In this document: in pieces, positions 31,924 through 36,194 of the stretch
Layout: every line of letters starts with the position of its first letter
Position numbering within the stretch: the first letter of the stretch is position 1
Position numbers and translations under genes: made by a program
DNA from: Pontibacter fetidus
GTDB lineage: Bacteria > Bacteroidota > Bacteroidia > Cytophagales > Hymenobacteraceae
Assembly: GCF_010119545.1 (NCBI RefSeq)
Contig: NZ_JAAEAA010000032.1
Location: 1-36,194 of the forward strand
Length of the DNA stretch: 36,194 nt
Direction: 5' to 3'
The notes under the pieces: model-generated
Databases searched by the model: none
Seen by the model: only the letters and a program-made list of their open reading frames with translations
Told to the model about the DNA's origin: nothing

Positions 31924-33351
31924 ATGAATATTACGTTTAACAAAACAAAGGTACTTGCAACCGTTGGTCCTGCCTCCAACACATTTGAACGCCTACTGGC
32001 GCTGGTGCAAGAAGGTGTAGATGCTTTCAGGCTGAATTTTTCACATGGAGAGCATTCAGAGCACCTGGAAGTAATTAACCATGTACGCGAAATTAACAGG
32101 CAGTTTAATACAACGGTTTGCCTGGTACAGGACCTGCAAGGGCCAAAGATCCGGATTGGTGAAGTGGAGAACGGCGGCGTTGAGATAAAGCAGGGCCAGG
32201 AAGTTATACTTCGTTGCGACGGATCGCTGAGCACTAACGACCACCTTGCTACTAACTATACGCACCTTGCAAAAGATGTAAAAGTGGGCGATGCCATACT
32301 TTTAGACGATGGTAAGCTGGAGCTAAAAGTGCTGCATACCGACAACGACCAGGAAGTACGCTGCGAAGTAATATACGGCGGTATCGTAAAACCACGTAAA
32401 GGCATAAACCTTCCTGATACCAGCGTATCGGCGCCGTCGCTAACCGAAAAAGACCTGCGCGACCTGCACTTTGGCCTTGATAATGACATTGAATGGGTAG
32501 CCCTTTCTTTTGTACGCTCAGTTAAAGACATCAACGAGATCAAACGCATTATAGAAGAGCGCGGCAAAGATACCCGTGTTATTGCCAAGATAGAAAAGCC
32601 AGAAGCCATTAAGAATATTGATGAGATTGTGGAAGCTACGGATGCGATAATGGTAGCACGCGGCGACCTGGGTGTGGAAGTTGGCATGGAACAGGTACCA
32701 ATGATCCAGAAGATGGTAGTTGAGAAAAGTAACCGCGCTGCCAAGCCCGTAATTATTGCTACCCAGATGATGGAAAGCATGATCGTGAATCCGCGCCCTA
32801 CTCGTGCCGAGACCAACGACATTGCCAACGCTGTGATAGACGGTGCAGACTGCCTGATGCTAAGTGCCGAGACTGCAGTTGGTGCCTACCCTGTGGAGAC
32901 CATCCGCAGCATGAACCTTACCATACGCACTGTGGAGACACATGCCGATATCTTTAACAAGAACTATGTACTGAACCCGCACTCGCCAAACTTCTGTAAC
33001 GATAGCCTTGTGGCAAACGCTTGCAACCTTGCCCGCGACACGAATGCCCGCGCTATTATAGGCATGACAAAATCAGGATACACGGCTTTCCAGTTGGCAA
33101 AATCGCGTCCTAAGTCAGATATCTTTATTTTTACGGAGAACTATAAACTGCTTTATACTTTAAACCTGGTTTGGGGTGTAAGAGGCTTCCATTACGATAA
33201 GTTTGAGTCTACGGATGCTACTATAGCCGATATTAAACAAACCTTGTTAGATGGGGGCTATATTGAGAAAGGCGATGTGTTCATTAACACGGCAAGTATG
33301 CCAATGAACGAACAGAAACGCACCAACATGATTAAGCTAAGTATAGCGTAA
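31924..33351 (+). CDS. pyk: Pyruvate kinase
   Basis: This 475-residue glycolytic enzyme turns phosphoenolpyruvate and ADP into pyruvate and ATP. It has the N-terminal KTKVLATVGPASN, then RLNFSHGEHSEH and DLQGPKIRIGE around the active site. The signature region IAKIEKPEAIKNIDEI carries the catalytic Lys, with MVARGDLGVEVG and ATQMMESMI after it. The B domain occupies about 70-165 and the C-terminal regulatory domain about 345-475. It is translationally close to the upstream gene (2-bp gap) and ends at a strong terminator. Confidence 0.97.
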   Translation: MNITFNKTKVLATVGPASNTFERLLALVQEGVDAFRLNFSHGEHSEHLEVINHVREINRQFNTTVCLVQDLQGPKIRIGEVENGGVEIKQGQEVILRCDGSLSTNDHLATNYTHLAKDVKVGDAILLDDGKLELKVLHTDNDQEVRCEVIYGGIVKPRKGINLPDTSVSAPSLTEKDLRDLHFGLDNDIEWVALSFVRSVKDINEIKRIIEERGKDTRVIAKIEKPEAIKNIDEIVEATDAIMVARGDLGVEVGMEQVPMIQKMVVEKSNRAAKPVIIATQMMESMIVNPRPTRAETNDIANAVIDGADCLMLSAETAVGAYPVETIRSMNLTIRTVETHADIFNKNYVLNPHSPNFCNDSLVANACNLARDTNARAIIGMTKSGYTAFQLAKSRPKSDIFIFTENYKLLYTLNLVWGVRGFHYDKFESTDATIADIKQTLLDGGYIEKGDVFINTASMPMNEQKRTNMIKLSIA

Positions 33352-33370
33352 GGAGTTTTTACATTCATAC

Positions 33371-33404
33371 AAAAGCCCCGGCAATTAATTTTGCCGGGGC
33401 TTTT
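33371..33404 (+). terminator. pyk terminator
   Basis: A perfect 14-bp stem (AAAAGCCCCGGCAA with TTGCCGGGGCTTTT) with a 6-nt loop, followed by gttttg, 19 bp after the pyk stop. Confidence 0.92.
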
Positions 33405-33640
33405 GTTTTGTAGTTAGTCTAAGCTTGCTTGTAACTATAGTATTGTGGCCACCTGAACTATAGATACACTACTGTAAACTATAGCTGAACAGGCAGGCTT
33501 TGTTTGCGTTACCATCTACTTTACAAACTGCCATTGCTATACTTGTTGTTAAAAAAAGCAGCAAGGGCAAGCGTAGTAGCATCTGAAAAAACCGCTTAAC
33601 TGCATGTTAAACTTTATTGCAAACTATACCGAAATACAAA
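33405..33640. other. Gene-free spacer with clustered CTATAG motifs
   Basis: About 235 bp between pyk and rpsT without a gene. It contains AACTATAG at about 33434, 33456 and 33476 and AACTATA at about 33622. Nothing else is recognised. Confidence 0.6.
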
Positions 33641-33666
33641 AAGCCTTGCGCGTGGGCACAAGGCTT
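33641..33666 (-). terminator. rpsT terminator
   Basis: AAGCCTTG and CAAGGCTT are perfect 8-bp arms with a T-run on the minus-strand side (complement of caaaaa). It lies about 25 bp past the rpsT stop. Confidence 0.8.
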
Positions 33667-33690
33667 CTGATACTATAGTTCCGACAAAAA

Positions 33691-33948
33691 TTAAGCTGCC
33701 AGTGTGTTCACAAACTTAGCCAGTTTAGACTTGTTGTGAGCTGCTTTGTTTTTGTGGATGATGTTTTTCTTAGCCAGACGGTCAATCATTGAAGAAACTG
33801 TTTTGTACAGCTCTTGCGCCTCGGCATGCTCAGTCGTGTTTTTCAATTTCTTGATAAAGGTACGAGTAGTTTTCGCCTGGTATCTGTTGCGAAGACGTTT
33901 AGCGTTGTTCGCTCTGATTCTCTTTAATGCCGACTTATGGTTAGCCAT
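33691..33948 (-). CDS. rpsT: 30S ribosomal protein S20
   Basis: This 85-residue basic helical protein binds 16S rRNA early in 30S assembly. The start MANHKSALKRIRANNAKRLRN is the standard S20 N-terminus. The remainder is Lys/Arg/Ala-rich helices ending KSKLAKFVNTLAA. It is monocistronic, with a perfect promoter upstream and a hairpin terminator downstream. Confidence 0.97.
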   Translation of the reverse strand: MANHKSALKRIRANNAKRLRNRYQAKTTRTFIKKLKNTTEHAEAQELYKTVSSMIDRLAKKNIIHKNKAAHNKSKLAKFVNTLAA

Positions 33949-33996
33949 GTTATTTTATACTGTTAAATATTTTGTTCCGTATCTTGAATGAGTTTG

Positions 33997-34028
33997 CAAA
34001 GGTAAATGCTTTGCAGGTAATTTCCAAA
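33997..34028 (-). promoter_or_regulatory. rpsT promoter, perfect -33/-7 match
   Basis: On the minus strand, TTTG (34025-34028), 20 nt and TACCTTTG (33997-34004) match the Bacteroidota consensus exactly. The leader of about 45 nt would leave room for autoregulation, but no structure was confirmed. Confidence 0.75.
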
Positions 34029-34170
34029 GATAGCTGCTGATAAAAATATTTTATAGTGCCTCTCTGTTTAAATCTTTACAAAGGTAGCACATATAATATG
34101 TATGGTGCAATATAATACCGGGTAATATTATGCAAAACACATAAAGTTTTTTTGACCCAGATATCAAAAT

Positions 34171-34205
34171 AAAAGCCGCTGCACCTGGTTGGTACAGCGG
34201 CTTTT
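34171..34205 (-). terminator. Terminator of the coiled-coil lipoprotein gene
   Basis: AAAAGCCGCTGCACC and GGTACAGCGGCTTTT pair over 15 bp with one mismatch around a 5-nt loop. An A-rich sequence on the plus strand gives a T run on the minus side. 22 bp from the stop codon. Confidence 0.85.
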
Positions 34206-34226
34206 ACGGGTGTCAACTATTTGTAC

Positions 34227-34679
34227 TTAGTTGTTATCGCGTTTTACATCAACGTCTACGTCAATGTCGTCAATCTTACCTAAACGCTTCTGAACCTTGT
34301 TCTCAAACTCGTTCCAGTCAGCTTTGGTTTCTTCCCACTCACGGCGGGTTTCATCGTCCCAGGTAGATGACTCGGCTTCAAATTCAGCTTCTTTTTTGTT
34401 GTATTCTGCACGCATTTCGCGGTATTCGTCTGCTGTTACAGTTTCAGCTTTAGATGTGTTGGTTTTTACCCAACCCGAGAACTCATCGTATTTCTGGTTC
34501 GCTTCGGCACCGGCATCATTCAGTTCAGCATTTGCCTCTGCATTTTCTTCGCTCAGTTCGGTTTGCGCTTCATCTACTTCGGCATTTGTTTCGTTCTGCG
34601 TTTCCTGGTTACAGGCAAATGTAAAAGCTCCTAAGGCCAGAGCAAGACCTATCGTTTTAAATTTAGATGCAATTTTCAT
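34227..34679 (-). CDS. Small acidic coiled-coil lipoprotein
   Basis: This 150-residue protein has a signal peptide ending in a lipobox-like FAC (Cys23). After it comes a very acidic, Glu/Ala/Asn-rich region (about 25-62) with heptad-like spacing. A helix-rich part follows (SGWVKTNTSKAETVTADEYREMRAEYNKKEAEFE) and a WDDETRREWEETKADWNEFE repeat-like helix. The tail is IDDIDVDVDVKR. It is likely anchored in the outer membrane as an elongated helix. I do not recognise the family. A single gene with its own terminator. Confidence 0.75.
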   Translation of the reverse strand: MKIASKFKTIGLALALGAFTFACNQETQNETNAEVDEAQTELSEENAEANAELNDAGAEANQKYDEFSGWVKTNTSKAETVTADEYREMRAEYNKKEAEFEAESSTWDDETRREWEETKADWNEFENKVQKRLGKIDDIDVDVDVKRDNN

Positions 34680-35075
34680 AGTTAATTAATATTGTTTCAG
34701 GGGTATTATACGTGAGTAACGCCATATTGATATATAAAGAAGGTGAATATTACGTAAAAGCTTTATTGCTGCGCTGTTTTTTGGCACGAGCTATACCACG
34801 CATTTTTGTCTGAACTATAGCCTGCACGCCATTTATTTTGCAAGACTTTTGCTTTTTATCTGCTTAAAGCAAAGCTAATACTGCCAGGAAAATTCATTGT
34901 TTACAGATAAACCAGAAAGCTATGCTGCCTGTTTACATAACATGGCTTACATGGTAAGAACTGCTTACAGGTTATACTTACTAAAAACCTTAAATTTGCG
35001 ATGTGCTGCAAGCATAATATTCTGTTTATACTCGTATACTATAGTATCAAAGTATAGTCCCTTAATTTTACCGCT
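34680..35075. other. Gene-free divergent spacer
   Basis: About 400 AT-rich bases between divergent genes. Only an AACTATAG at about 34814, a TAAATTTG promoter-like box (34991-34998) and AGTATA/CTATAG words at 35030-35056 are seen. Confidence 0.5.
34991..34998 (+). promoter_or_regulatory. Putative -7 element of the YheT-type gene
   Basis: TAAATTTG matches TAnnTTTG exactly, about 78 bp before the ATG at 35076. The -33 position shows no TTTG. Confidence 0.4.
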
Positions 35076-36041
35076 ATGCCTATCTTACCCTCCACCTACA
35101 AAGCACCCTTTTACCTTTTCAACGGGCATTTGCAAACTATAATCCCGGGCTTGTTCAGGCAGGTAGAGGGCATAACTTATACTCGCGAGCGCCTGGCTAC
35201 CCCAGATCTCGATTTTATTGATGTAGACTGGTCCCAGGTTGGGTCAGACAGCCTGGTTATTCTTTCGCATGGACTGGAAGGCGATAGTAGCAGGCCATAC
35301 ATACTGGGCATGGTGCGTGCCTTTAACGAGCGTGGGCTAGATGCCCTGGCCTGGAACTATAGAAGCTGTAGCGGCGAGCCAAACAAACTGCTCCGCTCCT
35401 ACCACCTGGGTGCCTCCGACGACCTGCAATTTGTAGTGGAACATGCACTTAATTCCGGCAACTATAAAAACATTCACCTCATTGGGTTTAGTGCCGGCGG
35501 TAATATTACGTTAAAGTATCTGGGTGAAGCTCCGGGGCAGGTTCCTTCTGAAATAAAGCGTGCTGTTGTTTTTTCGGTTCCTGTAGACCTGAAAGCTTCT
35601 GCTCAAAAAATATCCCGCATTTATACGCAACGCTTTCTAAAAACCCTGGGCGCTAAACTGGAGCAAAAACGCCAACTATATCCCGATGATGTAGACCTGA
35701 CGAATTACAGTATTTTCTGGTCTTTCCCTGAATTTGACGATCGATACACAGCGCCTTTACATGGCTTTAAAAATGCAGACGATTATTATGCCCGGGTTAG
35801 CTCGAAACAGTTTTTAAAAAACATACAGCAGCCTACGTTATTGGTAAACGCCAAAAACGACCCCTTTCTGGCAGAAGAATGCTACCCTGTAGAAGAGGCC
35901 AAAGCCAATCCATATTTCTTTTTCGAAATGCCGGAAAGCGGCGGCCATGTAGGCTTTGCAGAGGATTTCAGGAAAGACATTTATTATTCTGAAGCAAGGG
36001 CAGTGAGGTTTTTATTAGAAGAAGGAAGGTATTGTTTGTAG
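35076..36041 (+). CDS. YheT-family alpha/beta hydrolase
   Basis: This 321-residue serine hydrolase belongs to the YheT/ABHD1-3-like family. The family-typical N-terminus FNGHLQTIIPGLFR is at 15-28. LSHGLEGDSSRPY at 64-75 forms the oxyanion region, and WNYRSCSGEPN follows at 93-103. Nucleophile Ser139 lies in IGFSAGGN, Asp262 in NAKNDPF and His291 in SGGHVGF. Family members act as esterases on small lipid-like substrates; this one's substrate is unknown. It stands alone, with dispersed repeats directly downstream. Confidence 0.9.
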   Translation: MPILPSTYKAPFYLFNGHLQTIIPGLFRQVEGITYTRERLATPDLDFIDVDWSQVGSDSLVILSHGLEGDSSRPYILGMVRAFNERGLDALAWNYRSCSGEPNKLLRSYHLGASDDLQFVVEHALNSGNYKNIHLIGFSAGGNITLKYLGEAPGQVPSEIKRAVVFSVPVDLKASAQKISRIYTQRFLKTLGAKLEQKRQLYPDDVDLTNYSIFWSFPEFDDRYTAPLHGFKNADDYYARVSSKQFLKNIQQPTLLVNAKNDPFLAEECYPVEEAKANPYFFFEMPESGGHVGFAEDFRKDIYYSEARAVRFLLEEGRYCL

Positions 36042-36047
36042 GTTCTT

Positions 36048-36146
36048 CTTTTGTCATTCCAAGCGAAGTCGAGGGATCTTATGTGTCCTATAGTTTAAAT
36101 TGTCATTTCGAACAGTGTGAGAAATCTATCTCGAACTATAGTTGGT
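36048..36146. repeat. Two TGTCATT... repeats and CTATAG motifs at window end
   Basis: TTTGTCATTCCAAGCGAAGTC at about 36050 and TTGTCATTTCGAACAGTGTG at about 36098, each leading to a GAGGGATCTT or GAGAAATCTATC word, belong to the family at 16441 and 26319. A perfect AACTATAGTT lies at 36134-36143 with a TTATAGTT right after it. Confidence 0.7.
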
Positions 36147-36194
36147 TATAGTTGCTAACTTGAAGAAAGCTATTCTTTCAAACTTCCTTTAATC

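Noticed and set aside
1..36194. Motif AACTATAGTT as an FtsK-orienting (KOPS-like) sequence
   Set aside because: It is a palindrome and so cannot give direction, and it does not show strand preference by eye.
1..36194. tRNA, rRNA or riboswitch genes
   Set aside because: I looked in the gaps for cloverleaf-like or known aptamer words and found none I could support.

Overview
The window looks like ordinary chromosome from a Bacteroidota bacterium. Hymenobacteraceae, in particular Pontibacter or a close relative, is the best guess. This rests on the gene order (ftsK-lolA; acpP-fabF-rnc divergent from an IPExxxVDY-type gene and pyk; xerD divergent from aroQ), on Bacteroidota-type promoters (TTTG, about 20 nt, TAnnTTTG), on the lack of strong Shine-Dalgarno sites, and on the number of AACTATAG-type motifs. 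The genus is an inference, since there is no rRNA in the window. I see no tRNA, rRNA, CRISPR array, prophage, transposase or plasmid function.

Layout. 1-4543 (minus strand) holds lolA, ftsK and pyrD. 4544-8275 is a minus-strand membrane cluster: an M48 peptidase, a DUF898/YjgN protein, a multi-pass membrane protein and a LURP-one-like protein. 8276-9042 is AT-rich with one small membrane-protein gene. 9043-10584 is a large helical protein of unknown role. 10800-12126 is a tandem pair of secreted paralogues, facing a TIMP/NTR-like plus TonB-C-like secreted protein (12187-13035). xerD and aroQ diverge at about 14 kb. 14.7-21.1 kb carries a class V aminotransferase, marC, rnhA, an orphan membrane protein, trmN6, a saccharopine dehydrogenase-like gene, cdd and an alpha/beta hydrolase. 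21.4-25.3 kb carries envelope proteins (a lipoprotein, a PEGA-repeat protein, a propeller-like protein) and a VOC protein. lgt and nadE flank a roughly 800-bp gene-free repeat mosaic (26.2-27.0 kb). The last part is rnc, fabF, acpP, an IPExxxVDY-like gene, pyk, rpsT, a coiled-coil lipoprotein and a YheT-type hydrolase.

The genes are mostly housekeeping: nucleic-acid handling (FtsK, XerD, RNase HI, RNase III, TrmN6), fatty acid, pyrimidine, NAD and shikimate metabolism, and envelope biogenesis (LolA, Lgt and several lipoproteins that need them).

The most unusual property is not a gene. A short motif, TATAGTT/AACTATA, whose full form is the palindrome AACTATAGTT, occurs about 107 times by hand count. 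Rough chance expectation is about 7. Nearly half the copies lie in the 16% of the window that is non-coding. A sister motif, TATACTT/AAGTATA, is also in excess (about 47). This resembles the cyanobacterial HIP1 highly iterated palindrome in density. It appears as spacer, stop codon and hairpin arm. Several further dispersed intergenic repeat families are also present.
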